A DNA stretch of 64,000 nucleotides from Lachnospiraceae bacterium 3-1 (GCA_000403255.2 KE159596.1:1-64000), one strand, 5' to 3'; counted from the first letter of the stretch, positions 7,549 through 16,087 are shown. Numbers and translations are program-made. Notes: generated by a model not told the origin, from the letters alone.

Positions 7549-9432
7549 TTATTGTGCAATAGTTGAAATCATATTTTTTCCCACTCGTGGTTCTTTCGTT
7601 GGCAGGCTGTTGGCCGGGATAAACACGCCTCTTTTCATATCCTCGGCACGAACAGCGGCTTTCTTCGCCTCGATTTCAGCCTTTTTCTTTGCCTTGATTT
7701 TATCCTCGTACCGTTTCTGTGTCCCGTTGGCCTTGCGCCGGAGATATGCCTGGTGCAGCTTATCCTTGCGTTCCTCTTTCTTCCGCAGGGCTTCCAGTTC
7801 CTCCGGCGTGAGGTTCACTTCCCCGAAGTGGGGCGGTATGTACCTTCTGACAAAATTGAAGTAAATCTCAACCTCCTGCGTGGTTTCAATGCTGCCTTTT
7901 CGGTCACGCTCATGGACGAGGATTTTCTCCACAAACTCATTCAGCATGGTGGTAGTCAGGTTGTCAAAATTCTCATACTTGTCAACAAGGGCGATAAATT
8001 TCTCCGCTGATTTCCGGCTCTGCTCATATCCGGCGATTGCCTTTTCCAGTTCGGCAATCTCGCCGGAAAGGGATTCCTGCTCCTTTGCGTACTGTGCGTC
8101 CAGGGCGGCGTACCTTGTGTCCGGCAGCTTGCCTAGCACATTGTCCTCATAAATCTTGCATATCAGTTTTTCCAGTTCCCCGGCCCGTTTCTGTGCCGCC
8201 GCCAGCCGTTTCCGCTTTCTGGTGATGTCGCTGGCCTGCTGCTCGGCCTGAGTTTCCTGAACCGCTTTGATAAACTCTGCCCTGTCATTTCTGGAATACT
8301 CCGCAATCGCCCGGAGCATATCGGAAACCAGTGTCAGGACGGCGCTTTCATTGATTCGGTGCTGCGTGGAGCAGAGGACGCCAACCGGAACCTTGCTATA
8401 TTGGGAGCAAGTATACTGTGAGATACGCTTACCATTGTTGGTGCGGTGGACGTACATCTTGCCGCCGCAGTCGGCGCAGTAGAGCAAGCCGATAAGCGGG
8501 GCGGCTTCTCCCCAGCCGTCCGGGTAACGCTTCACGTTGGAGCGGATTCTCTGCACATTCTCAAAGGTTTCCGGGTCGATAATGGCGGTGTGGGTGTCCT
8601 CAAAAATTACCCATTCATTTTCATCAACGCAGTGGCTTTTCTTGTCCTTAAAATGCTTACGGGTCTTGAAGTTGATGGTGTGGCCTAAATACTCACGCTT
8701 TTTCAGGATATTGACGATAGTAGAAGAACCCCAGCCATAAGGGTCTTTAAACGTCTTGGACTGGTTCACGCCCTCCCCGTAATGGGAGAGGTGCAGGGAA
8801 GGTATCTCAATCTTTTCCTGTGACAGCCGGTTCGCAATCTGGTAGGGGCCGTATCCTTCCAAAGTCATAGCAAATATCCGGCGCACCACATCAGCGGCTT
8901 CTTCGTCCACAATCCAGTGTTCCCGCTTTTCGTCCCACAAGTAACCGTAAATAACCGTGCCAGTCAGGTGCTTGCCGCTCATGCCTTTTGCCTTGAACAC
9001 GGATTTAATCTTACGGCTGGTATCTCTGGCGTAAAATTCATACATGATGTTCAGGAACGGGGTAAAATCATTCTCTCCGTTGGCGCTGTCCACTCCGTCA
9101 TTGATGGCAATCAGCCGGACGCCTCTCTGCCGCAGGATTTCCATGACCTGGCCGACTTTGAGATAGTCACGTCCCAGGCGGCTCATGTCTTTGATGATGA
9201 TTGCCTCCACATTCCCGGCCTCCACTTCCTCCATTATGGCGGTAAATCCGGGGCGGTCGAACCGGGTTCCGGAGATTCCATCGTCCGTGAAATGGGTCGG
9301 ATTGGGAAAACCGTTGCGGCGGGCGTAATCTTCCAGCATGGATTTCTGGTTGCTGATGGAATTACTCTCACCTTGGAGTTCATCGTCACGGGAGAGCCTC
9401 TCGTACAGCGGGGTAATCTTGGTTTTCGTCAT
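7549..9432 (-). CDS. large serine recombinase (TnpX-like) of the integrative element
   Basis: A 627-residue site-specific recombinase that would excise and integrate the element. The N-terminal resolvase domain shows the catalytic Ser in LYERLSRDDE with R-rich IIIKDMSRLGRDYLK. The recombinase domain follows (GYLWDEKREHWIVDEEAADVVRRIF) with a zinc ribbon (LYCADCGGKMYV...YTCSQY...VLCS), then a long coiled coil and a Lys-rich tail. The length is normal for the Tn4451/Tn5397-type family. AAGGAGGCAGACGCT precedes the ATG. The gene ends 110 bp from tetR and starts within 100 bp of the element end at about 9526. Confidence 0.93.
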   Translation of the reverse strand: MTKTKITPLYERLSRDDELQGESNSISNQKSMLEDYARRNGFPNPTHFTDDGISGTRFDRPGFTAIMEEVEAGNVEAIIIKDMSRLGRDYLKVGQVMEILRQRGVRLIAINDGVDSANGENDFTPFLNIMYEFYARDTSRKIKSVFKAKGMSGKHLTGTVIYGYLWDEKREHWIVDEEAADVVRRIFAMTLEGYGPYQIANRLSQEKIEIPSLHLSHYGEGVNQSKTFKDPYGWGSSTIVNILKKREYLGHTINFKTRKHFKDKKSHCVDENEWVIFEDTHTAIIDPETFENVQRIRSNVKRYPDGWGEAAPLIGLLYCADCGGKMYVHRTNNGKRISQYTCSQYSKVPVGVLCSTQHRINESAVLTLVSDMLRAIAEYSRNDRAEFIKAVQETQAEQQASDITRKRKRLAAAQKRAGELEKLICKIYEDNVLGKLPDTRYAALDAQYAKEQESLSGEIAELEKAIAGYEQSRKSAEKFIALVDKYENFDNLTTTMLNEFVEKILVHERDRKGSIETTQEVEIYFNFVRRYIPPHFGEVNLTPEELEALRKKEERKDKLHQAYLRRKANGTQKRYEDKIKAKKKAEIEAKKAAVRAEDMKRGVFIPANSLPTKEPRVGKNMISTIAQ

Positions 9433-9454
9433 AGCGTCTGCCTCCTTACATGAA

Positions 9455-9523
9455 ATATGCTCTAAATGTGTCCTTCACTAACCATGAGAAAATCTCGTGA
9501 TTAAGAAGTCATTTAGAGCATAT
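9455..9523. repeat. 14-bp inverted repeat at the element end
   Basis: ATATGCTCTAAATG (9455-9468) and its exact complement CATTTAGAGCATAT (9510-9523) flank a 41-bp segment that holds a smaller inverted repeat (CATGAGA...TCTCGTG, one mismatch). It lies between the recombinase start and the point where VirD4 homology stops. It is probably the recombinase recognition site at this end of the element. Confidence 0.65.
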
Positions 9524-10264
9524 ATCACCCGCCGCAAGCTTGAATTTCTTATATTGCCGTACCGCAAAGTGTTCCGGCTTCTCCTGTTCCAGTTCCTCAA
9601 ACAGTTCGTCCACGGCATTTTTAAATTCCTCATCATCCTCTCTGGCTTCCGAAGCGTTAATAAATTCTAATAGCGTAGAAAAATTCTGCTCTTCCTCTGG
9701 CGCTTCATAATAGATGTAGCCAATCAATGCACAGTACAAAAGCCGCTCTGCTTTCGTCCAGAAATCTTCTGAAGATTTTTCTCCTTCCCCCTTCGTATTT
9801 GCAATAATAGTGTTCACCAGCTTCAATATATCTTTTTCCGAGCGGATATACCGGAACGGATTGTAGTGCATACTTTTGTTGAAATTGATGGTATTTAAAA
9901 CCTTGATCTTATACGGTTCATAAACAACTTTTCCATTCTTATCCCGTACCGCTTTCCCGTCTTTCATTTTCGGTGTGCCACGCCTTAGCATCTCCCCACA
10001 TTCGACCAGGATTGTACCTTTCGGATCAGTGACACAATAGCTGACATTCGGTGTCATCTGCATGAGCTGCGGCTTCACATAGAACCGTGTCTTGCCGCTT
10101 CCACTTCCTCCGATAATGATTACATTTTTATTTCTGGCATACTTTGGCTGCTTCGGCCTGCTGTTCATGGTAAGGCGTTCCGTCTGTGTCAAAAGGATAT
10201 TATTCTCAAATACTGGGTCTATGTATGGGGCAATGTCTTTCGGCGTTCCCCATGAAGCGTTTTG
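9509..10264 (-). pseudogene. VirD4/TraG coupling protein fragment, interrupted by the integrative element
   Basis: The open frame encodes an internal piece of a conjugative ATPase. It has ASWGTPKDIAPYIDPVFENN upstream of the first usable TTG, Walker A GGSGSGKT, TDPKGTILVECG, and NHFAVRQYKKFKLAAG-type sequence near the end. Family members continue with more than 300 further residues after KLAAG; here the frame changes to unrelated DICSK and stops, at the boundary of the recombinase element (about 9526). The N-terminal part is also missing: an in-frame TGA lies at 10265-10267 just before the first homologous residues. The coupling protein must therefore be non-functional unless the element excises and the 5' part was lost separately. 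Confidence 0.85.
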
Positions 10265-10742
10265 TCAAGTGCTTTTTAGAGTTATTGACGCAAAACTTTT
10301 CAACGTGGCAGGAAACGGGCAGGAAGAACGGGCACAAAACGCGCCTGTGGACGGTTAGAAGCCCTTTTCGTGGGTAGGCAGTATAAAACCCTTACCCTGT
10401 GGATTTTTGCGTCTGCAACGCCTTAAAAATCAATCCTTTTCAAGCCCTATTGCGTAACACTCCATTCTGTTCTTTGGGAGAGGTCGGGGGCGCGTGGGCA
10501 GAGCCACCGCATAACCTACCAATAGCCGCCGAAGTAGTGCAGACGGTTTTGCCGTTAGAATGAAGCGGACGAAAGCGGGGCAGGATTGTCAAATCCTGTT
10601 TCCCGTTTTCGGCGGCGAAATGGCAACGGCAAAAATCCAGACAGTCAAGGGTTTAAGAGTGGAGATTTTTTTGCGCACTTTACGAAAAAATACTACTTGT
10701 CCCTTGACGGTCTGGATAGTCGGAACGGACGTAGAATGCGAA
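10265..10742. other. gene-free stretch with a long hairpin
   Basis: No convincing gene is seen between the VirD4 fragment and the kinase promoter. It contains a long interrupted hairpin at 10638-10720: CCAGACaGTCAAGGG and CCCTTGACgGTCTGG (one mismatch) flank an inner ATTTTTT/AAAAAAT pair. A small AACGGCaaaaCCGTC-type repeat lies near 10545. This could be the scar of element rearrangement or a regulatory or oriT-like structure. Confidence 0.45.
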
Positions 10743-10771
10743 TTGCTTTTCGTAATTGGGTATGGTATAAT
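10743..10771 (+). promoter_or_regulatory. SigA-type promoter of the kinase gene
   Basis: TTGCTT (10743-10748), a 17-bp spacer ending in TGG (extended -10), and TATAAT (10766-10771) lie 45 bp upstream of the kinase ATG. Confidence 0.75.
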
Positions 10772-10815
10772 TTCCTCCAATAAACCGATAAATTGAGATT
10801 TGCGGAGGTAAATAA

Positions 10816-11361
10816 ATGAAGCAAGGAAGGATTATTGTAATCACAGGTTCACCGGGAACAGGAAAAACAACAACAGCGTCTATTATTGCAAAAGAATCAG
10901 ATTTAGAAAAATCTGTACATATGCACACAGATGATTTCTATCATTATTTGAGCAAAGGAGCAATTCCTCCTCATTTACCAGAATCAAATGAGCAAAATTT
11001 GATTGTGATAGAAGCCTTTTTAGAAGCCGCAAAACGATATGTTCGAGGGGGATACGATGTAATTGTAGATGGAATCATAGGGACATAGTTTTTAGAGCCG
11101 TGGCTAAATATTGTTCAAGAGCATTATGAAGTACATTATATCGTTTTGAGAGCGAGTAAAGAAGAAACTATGAAGCGAGCTGTTGAACGCACAAAATTGG
11201 ACAGAGAAACAAATATTGAATTAGTGGAAACGATGTGGGAACAATTTTCCAATTTAGGAATATATGAATCAAATGTTATAGATACGACTATGCGCTCAAT
11301 TAAAGATACTGTTTCCGCAATAAAAGAAAAAGTCGCAAGCGGAATATTTTTACTATCTTAG
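10816..11361 (+). pseudogene. P-loop kinase (AAA_33/zeta-like) with an in-frame stop
   Basis: The frame begins MKQGRIIVITGSPGTGKTTT (Walker A) and continues with HTDDFYHYLSKG, as in small-molecule P-loop kinases of the zeta/chloramphenicol-phosphotransferase-like group. At 11086-11088 a TAG interrupts the same frame after VIVDGIIGT; beyond it the reading continues FLEPWLNIVQEHYEVHYIVL and a lid-like region to 11361. A Trp codon (TGG to TAG) is the simplest origin of the stop. The promoter and ribosome binding site (GCGGAGGTAAATAA) are intact, so a 90-residue product may be made. The gene is more A+T-rich than its surroundings and on the opposite strand, which suggests separate acquisition. 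The substrate is unknown. Confidence 0.7.
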
Positions 11362-11457
11362 GCAATCTTCATACTATACAATTTTCCGCTTATCGGTCTA
11401 ATAAAAGTCCTCAACAGGGCGACAGGGCAGGGGGTGACTATCCTGCCGCTCTGCTTG

Positions 11458-12864
11458 TTATCGTTCCATATCCTGCTTTCTTTGGGGCTGTTGTTCCCGC
11501 TGTTCCTGCCTCAAGATACTGTAAACGCTCTTTCTGATTTTCTCGGCTTCTTTCACTTCCTCTTTCAATGCAAGATACCGCTGATTGAGCGTTTTTCTCT
11601 CGGCGGTCAGCTTGGTGTATTCTTCTTTCCATGCTTTTGTCGGGATTGTGGTCTTTCCGTTCATCACGCCTTTGAGATAATCTTTCGCCATTGTAAGCAG
11701 GATTTGCTCGGCTTCGGTCAGCGGCTTCTTTCCCTTGTACTTGAAATAAATGTCGGCTTGCTCTAAGTGCTTTTTCAGAGTGGCAAGCCGCCGTTCAACG
11801 GGTTTCAGTTTCCCTTGAATATCCAGTTGTTCTCCTATCATAGACTTGAATTTTTCGTCAAGCCCCGCCATATCCATGATGTTATTGGTTTGTAGGAAGT
11901 TCAGCATTTTCGCCGCGTCTTTAAGGTTATAGAGGGATTGGGAATATCCCGATTTTCCCGCCTGTGCCTTGCGTGACAAAATGCCTTGAATGTAGTCGGC
12001 AAGGGTGGGCGACTCGGTGTTCTCGCTTTCTTCTTTCAACCAGTTTTGCAGTTTGGAGATACGCGCCTTTAACTGCCGCAAACGCTTATTCGTTACCTCG
12101 ATTTCGCGGTTGAGGTCGCCGCGCTCGGTGCGGATGCCGCGCTTCTCCATAACGGAAGCGGCAACGCCTAAATGGACGGTTGGTATCTGGTCTATCCCTT
12201 GCCGTTCATAACTGCGGTGGTCTACGCGCTCCGCGTGTCCGTTCTGTTCCAACGCCTGATTGCAGAGCCTCGCCCATGCCGCCCTCCATTCCTCCGCTTT
12301 GGTCTGCTCGTTCGAGTCGGTAGTGGGAATGGATTTACATTTGTACTGCCGCTTTTTCGGGTCATAGATTTTGTTCCCGTCCCTGTCAAGAATGTACTCC
12401 TTTTTCTGCTTTGCTCCCCACTCGCCGCCCTCGTCAAAAGGGCGCATTGTCAGCATGATATGGGCGTGGGGGTTGCCGCCGCCCGTATCATGTAGGCATA
12501 CATCAGCGCACATTCCCGCCGCCACAAAATGCCGTTTTACATACTCGCGGACAAGGGAAATGCCTTGCTCCCTCGTCAGTTCGCGGGGTAAGGCAATTTC
12601 AATCTCCCGCGCAAGCTGGGCGTTTTTCGCTTTCTCGATTTTCTCCACTTCGTTCCATAAAACCGCCCTGTCTGCATACTCGGCGGGGGCGTGGTCGGGG
12701 AGTAAAATCTCGGTGTGGACTACGCCGCCCTTATGGGTGTAGTCGTGGGTCATTCCGTCAAACTCATTTGTGATTTTTTCTCCTGCACGATAAGCAGCGG
12801 CGGCAACAGCGGACTTGCCCTTGCCGCGGGATATGACTTTGATACTGCAATGATAGATTGCCAC
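11458..12864 (-). CDS. mobA: MobA/MobL family relaxase, second mobilization module
   Basis: A 468-residue relaxase beginning at GTG 12864 (AAAGGAGC 7 nt upstream), giving an N-terminus of MAIYHCSIKVISRGKGKSAV. The family motifs are KSAVAAAAYRAGEKI, THDYTHKGG, LPDHAPAEY and the metal-binding NPHAHIMLTMRPF. The C-terminal half is a long Lys/Glu-rich coiled coil. The length is usual for the family. It shares only its core with the relaxase at 177-1604, so the two came from different elements. A DUF3847 gene lies upstream, and three perfect hairpins stand in between. No gene is seen directly downstream; the plus-strand kinase remnant converges on it. Confidence 0.92.
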   Translation of the reverse strand: MAIYHCSIKVISRGKGKSAVAAAAYRAGEKITNEFDGMTHDYTHKGGVVHTEILLPDHAPAEYADRAVLWNEVEKIEKAKNAQLAREIEIALPRELTREQGISLVREYVKRHFVAAGMCADVCLHDTGGGNPHAHIMLTMRPFDEGGEWGAKQKKEYILDRDGNKIYDPKKRQYKCKSIPTTDSNEQTKAEEWRAAWARLCNQALEQNGHAERVDHRSYERQGIDQIPTVHLGVAASVMEKRGIRTERGDLNREIEVTNKRLRQLKARISKLQNWLKEESENTESPTLADYIQGILSRKAQAGKSGYSQSLYNLKDAAKMLNFLQTNNIMDMAGLDEKFKSMIGEQLDIQGKLKPVERRLATLKKHLEQADIYFKYKGKKPLTEAEQILLTMAKDYLKGVMNGKTTIPTKAWKEEYTKLTAERKTLNQRYLALKEEVKEAEKIRKSVYSILRQEQREQQPQRKQDMER

Positions 12865-12903
12865 GCGCCGCGCTCCTTTCTGCGGGTAACTCCCGCCGTT
12901 CTC

Positions 12904-12995
12904 TTTTGTGCCGACAGGCACAAAACGCCGTCTGCAAGACCGCACATACCACATTCATGTGGTATATAAATGCGCCCTTGCTTTTTTAGCAAGGG
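12904..12995. repeat. three perfect hairpins upstream of the second relaxase (candidate oriT)
   Basis: In 92 bp there are three perfect inverted repeats: TTTTGTGCC-GACA-GGCACAAAA (12904-12925), ATACCACAT-TC-ATGTGGTAT (12946-12965) and CCCTTGCT-TTTTT-AGCAAGGG (12975-12995). None has a U-run, so they are not ordinary terminators. Position between DUF3847 and mobA suggests the origin of transfer. Confidence 0.55.
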
Positions 12996-13010
12996 TAGAG
13001 GGATAGCCCG

Positions 13011-13397
13011 TTACCCTTGCAAGCCGCCCCCGTCCGCGTCCCCGTCTGCTCCGCCCTCATGGGCGGTTTGGGTGGCGGGCGGCGTGTTACCCTGTGGCAC
13101 CGTTTCCGCGCCCCCTGCGGGGGCTGTAGGGGCGTTCTGGGCGGTCAGTCCGTCCAGTATGCGGCGGGCGTGGTCGCTCATTACAGTCTTTTCAAGAAAG
13201 GTCTTGAATTGTTCCTCTGTCAGCGGTATTGTGTCGGGGACAAGGCTTTCAAAAAGCCCCATGCGGCGGCATAGGCGTTTTGTCCTGTCCTTGCGTTCCT
13301 GCGCCTTTTGCTCCTGCACAAGCTGTCTGCGCCTGTTTTCAAGCTGTCGGATTTCTTCCTCAATGCTCGTGATTTTTTCGGCTTTGGTCTTTGCCAC
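13011..13397 (-). CDS. DUF3847 family protein of the second mobilization module
   Basis: A 128-residue protein starting at GTG 13397 (AAGGAG 10 nt upstream). It has an N-terminal coiled coil (KITSIEEEIRQLENRRRQLV), then RTKRLCRRMGLFESL and a helical domain, and a Pro/Ala/Gly-rich tail (TAQNAPTAPAGGAETV). The core matches the DUF3847 protein at 1824-2111; the tail is extra. Probably an accessory to the adjacent relaxase. Confidence 0.75.
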   Translation of the reverse strand: MAKTKAEKITSIEEEIRQLENRRRQLVQEQKAQERKDRTKRLCRRMGLFESLVPDTIPLTEEQFKTFLEKTVMSDHARRILDGLTAQNAPTAPAGGAETVPQGNTPPATQTAHEGGADGDADGGGLQG

Positions 13398-13426
13398 GGG
13401 TCAATCGCTCCTTTCATGTCTGGTAT

Positions 13427-13466
13427 GGATTGGATGGGATAGGATTGGATGGGAATGGAATGGATT
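13427..13466. repeat. short degenerate tandem repeat (GGATTGGATGGGAW)
   Basis: Two consecutive near-identical units, GGATTGGATGGGAT and GGATTGGATGGGAA, followed by TGGAATGGATT, lie just upstream of the DUF3847 gene. The purine-only strand is the plus strand. Confidence 0.6.
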
Positions 13467-13490
13467 TTTACAGATAACCGTTTTCCCGTT

Positions 13491-13659
13491 TTATTCCTGC
13501 TTGTCGGCAAGTATCATTTTCAAAATCTTGTCGCGGAATGTTTCTGTGCCGCTGTGGTTGAAAAACAACTCCGCAACAATTGGTCTGCCCGTTCCTCTGC
13601 GTTGTGATGATACCGTCCGGCTTTCGGGGCGGGGCGGGGGTTTTGTTCTTTTCTGTCAA
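13491..13659 (-). pseudogene. TnpW-like small transposon protein with a +1 frameshift
   Basis: A TTG at 13659 (AAAGGAG 7 nt upstream) opens a frame reading TEKNKTPAPPRKPDGIITTQ then RNGQT; the sequence then continues meaningfully only in the next frame as IVAELFFNHSGTETFRDKIL and KMILADKQE, stopping at 13491-13493. Removing one A from ACCAATTGTT joins the two parts into one 56-residue protein of the kind called TnpW in clostridial transposons. The gene is therefore probably broken. The family name is from memory of pattern. Confidence 0.55.
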
Positions 13660-13684
13660 TAGGTCGCTCCTTTCTTTGGGCGTG

Positions 13685-13715
13685 AAAAAGGGATTTCCCG
13701 TAATTGGAAAATCCC
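13685..13715 (-). terminator. rho-independent terminator
   Basis: On the minus strand GGGATTTTCC-AATTAC-GGGAAATCCC (13715-13690, one internal mismatch) is followed directly by TTTTTC. It ends transcription from the ParA-remnant side. Confidence 0.8.
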
Positions 13716-13738
13716 TCTTAGCTGTTGGCTGTTTGGTT

Positions 13739-14179
<441 letters not shown>

Positions 14180-14194
14180 TTCAACCCTCCCAAC

Positions 14195-14632
14195 TTAAAA
14201 ACAGTATTCCGGATAGCGGAGCCTGACTGCCTCCCAAAAGTATCTTGCATAGCCGCAGCAAAATAAATCTTCCACTGTATAACAACGGCACTCCTTCAAC
14301 TGTTCCTCTGCATCTTCTGTGTCATCAACGCTTGGCGTCCCATTGCAGTAAAGGTTAAATGCCATCCTTACAATCCTTGCGCTTCCGCTGGTCTGCCACC
14401 CTTCATGCAGGCACTCAGGTTTTACACATCCTGTCCTAAAATCGTAAATCCTGTCTGCATTTACCCTTGTATCCTGGTCAATCCCAAGGCAATACACCAA
14501 TGCCTTATGGTACACATCCTGGTATCTGCATTTCTGCAGATTCACTTTATAAAAATCTCTATGTTCCTTGTTTTTGAAAGTAATTGTGCGAGTGTCTTTC
14601 TTTTCTGCGCCTACCGCTGTATTCGCTGCCAT
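14195..14632 (-). CDS. DUF6075 family protein of conjugative elements
   Basis: A 145-residue protein with the features I associate with DUF6075: ITFKNKEHRDFYKVNLQKCR, YQDVYHKALVYCLGID, HEGWQTSGSARIVRMAFNLY and the closing RYFWEAVRLRYPEYCF. It appears full length. It is the outermost gene of the accessory region, 27 bp from the shared hairpin motif at 14659. No biochemical function is known to me. Confidence 0.75.
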   Translation of the reverse strand: MAANTAVGAEKKDTRTITFKNKEHRDFYKVNLQKCRYQDVYHKALVYCLGIDQDTRVNADRIYDFRTGCVKPECLHEGWQTSGSARIVRMAFNLYCNGTPSVDDTEDAEEQLKECRCYTVEDLFCCGYARYFWEAVRLRYPEYCF

Positions 14633-14658
14633 AGCCTGTCCTCCATTTTGAAATACTT

Positions 14659-14684
14659 GGGAGCTACACTCCCAAACCCTTGTG
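14659..14684 (+). repeat. second copy of the oriT-like hairpin motif
   Basis: GGGAG-CTACA-CTCCC followed by AAACCC and TTGTG on the plus strand nearly duplicates the minus-strand sequence at 1731-1705 next to the first relaxase (which has one extra C in each C-run). Conservation of the loop and the flank beyond the stem argues for a functional or recently copied site. Confidence 0.65.
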
Positions 14685-14978
14685 GAATCCGTGCTGCCAG
14701 TTACCCAAAAAACGGCTAACTGTCAACCCGGATTTTGTCTCTGTCCCAGAAAGAAGTTGTTTTCTTCCTCTCTAAGACTATGCTGCTTATATAACCTATA
14801 AAATTTAATTATGAAGTAAGATGATTTCAAAAACTCTGATGACTTGAGTAAACTTCGCTAAAGATTGCGGATACTCATTTTACTCAACTTGTAACTTGAG
14901 TAATACTCAATTTGAAGTGATTTTAGACGGTGTTTGGCGGTGTTCAGCGGTACTTGAACGATTACCCTTCTATGAATG
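14685..14978. other. gene-free end of the accessory region with TTGAGTA heptamers
   Basis: No gene is visible between DUF6075 and the tsf terminator. Within 14844-14910 there are four exact copies of TTGAGTA (two in each orientation; 14844-14850, 14881-14887, 14896-14902, 14904-14910) and one with a mismatch (14872-14878). The last two form the palindrome TTGAGTAATACTCAA. At about 14925-14955 three roughly 10-bp units containing CGGTGTT or CGGTACTT follow. This looks like arm-type protein binding sites at an element terminus. Confidence 0.55.
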
Positions 14979-15040
14979 AAAAAGGCTCCAAAAACCTTAT
15001 AACCACTAGAAAGTACAGTGTTTACAAGGCTTCTGGAGCC
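14979..15040 (-). terminator. terminator of rpsB-tsf
   Basis: On the minus strand a long, nearly continuous stem (GGCTCCAgAAgCCTT with AAGGtTTtTGGAGCC, extended by GTAA/TTAT and CACT/AGTG) at 15040-14984 is followed by TTTTTC. It lies 39 bp after the tsf stop and marks the end of chromosomal sequence before the accessory region. Confidence 0.85.
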
Positions 15041-15078
15041 TATAAATACTTTAATTAAATTTGAATTGAAAAATTCGC

Positions 15079-16014
15079 TTATTTGCCCATCTGCGCCGCA
15101 ACCTCAGCCGCAAAATCCTCCTGTTTCTTTTCCAGACCTTCTCCAGTTTCAAAGCGGACAAATCTCTTAACCGAAACATCTGCTCCTACTTCTTTAGAAA
15201 CAGCCTCTAAATATTTTGCAACAGACTGTTTTCCATCTTCTGCCTTCACATATACCTGATCTACCAGGCAAATTTCTTTCAGCTCTTTGTTAACACGGCC
15301 TTCGATCATGCCATTGATTACCTTCTCCGGTTTCTGTGATTCTTTCGGATCATTCATAATCTGAGCCCGAAGGATTTCTTTCTCATGGGCGATATATTCT
15401 TCGCTAATTTCACTCCTGGAAACATATTTGGGAGAAAGAGCTGCAATCTGCATTGCAAGGTTTGTCAATGCTTCTTTTACGGTATCATTTACAACGGAAG
15501 TTTCTGCTTCTACGATAACACCAATTCTTCCACCGCCATGGATATAAGAAACTACACAGCCATTCTCTGCAGTCACTTTCTCAAATCTACGGATATTTAA
15601 GTTCTCGCCGATCACTGCAATCTTCTCTACCAAAGCATCCTTCACGGTCTTGCTGGAATCTGCATTCCAGGTTTCAGCCATAAAGGCATCCAAATCTGCT
15701 GCATCTGAATTCACTGCCTGAGTTGCAACTGCCTCTACAAAAGCCTTGAAGGTATCATTTTTTGCAACAAAGTCTGTTTCAGAATTCACCTCTACCACTG
15801 CTGCTGTCTTATCATCTTTGAGAACAACAGTACAAAGACCCTCTGCTGCGATTCTTCCAGCCTTCTTCTCAGCTTTTGCCTGTCCATTTTTTCTTAAAAA
15901 TTCTACAGCGGCATCCATGTCACCATTTGTTTCATTCAAAGCCTTCTTGCAGTCCATCATACCTGCACCCGTCATTTCTCTCAACTCTTTTACCATTGCT
16001 GCTGTAATAGCCAT
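15079..16014 (-). CDS. tsf: elongation factor Ts
   Basis: A 311-residue EF-Ts, the nucleotide exchange factor for EF-Tu. The N-terminal UBA-like domain reads MAITAAMVKELREMTGAGMM with DCKKALNETNGDMDAAVEFL, and the TDFVAKND signature follows at about residue 80. The C-terminal core ends FAAEVAAQMGK. ATG 16014 follows GGAGGGAATAAAG; an upstream in-frame codon is within that site. It follows rpsB after a 150-bp gap holding a hairpin. The length is normal. Confidence 0.97.
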   Translation of the reverse strand: MAITAAMVKELREMTGAGMMDCKKALNETNGDMDAAVEFLRKNGQAKAEKKAGRIAAEGLCTVVLKDDKTAAVVEVNSETDFVAKNDTFKAFVEAVATQAVNSDAADLDAFMAETWNADSSKTVKDALVEKIAVIGENLNIRRFEKVTAENGCVVSYIHGGGRIGVIVEAETSVVNDTVKEALTNLAMQIAALSPKYVSRSEISEEYIAHEKEILRAQIMNDPKESQKPEKVINGMIEGRVNKELKEICLVDQVYVKAEDGKQSVAKYLEAVSKEVGADVSVKRFVRFETGEGLEKKQEDFAAEVAAQMGK

Positions 16015-16087
16015 CTTTATTCCCTCCATCTATTTACACATCTGTATGATTTTCATTTTGAAAATACATCCTGCTCTATCCACAATT

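Noticed and set aside
11434..11766. Plus-strand frame opposite the end of the second relaxase
   Set aside because: It is a shadow of the coiled-coil coding sequence, with no supporting start signal.
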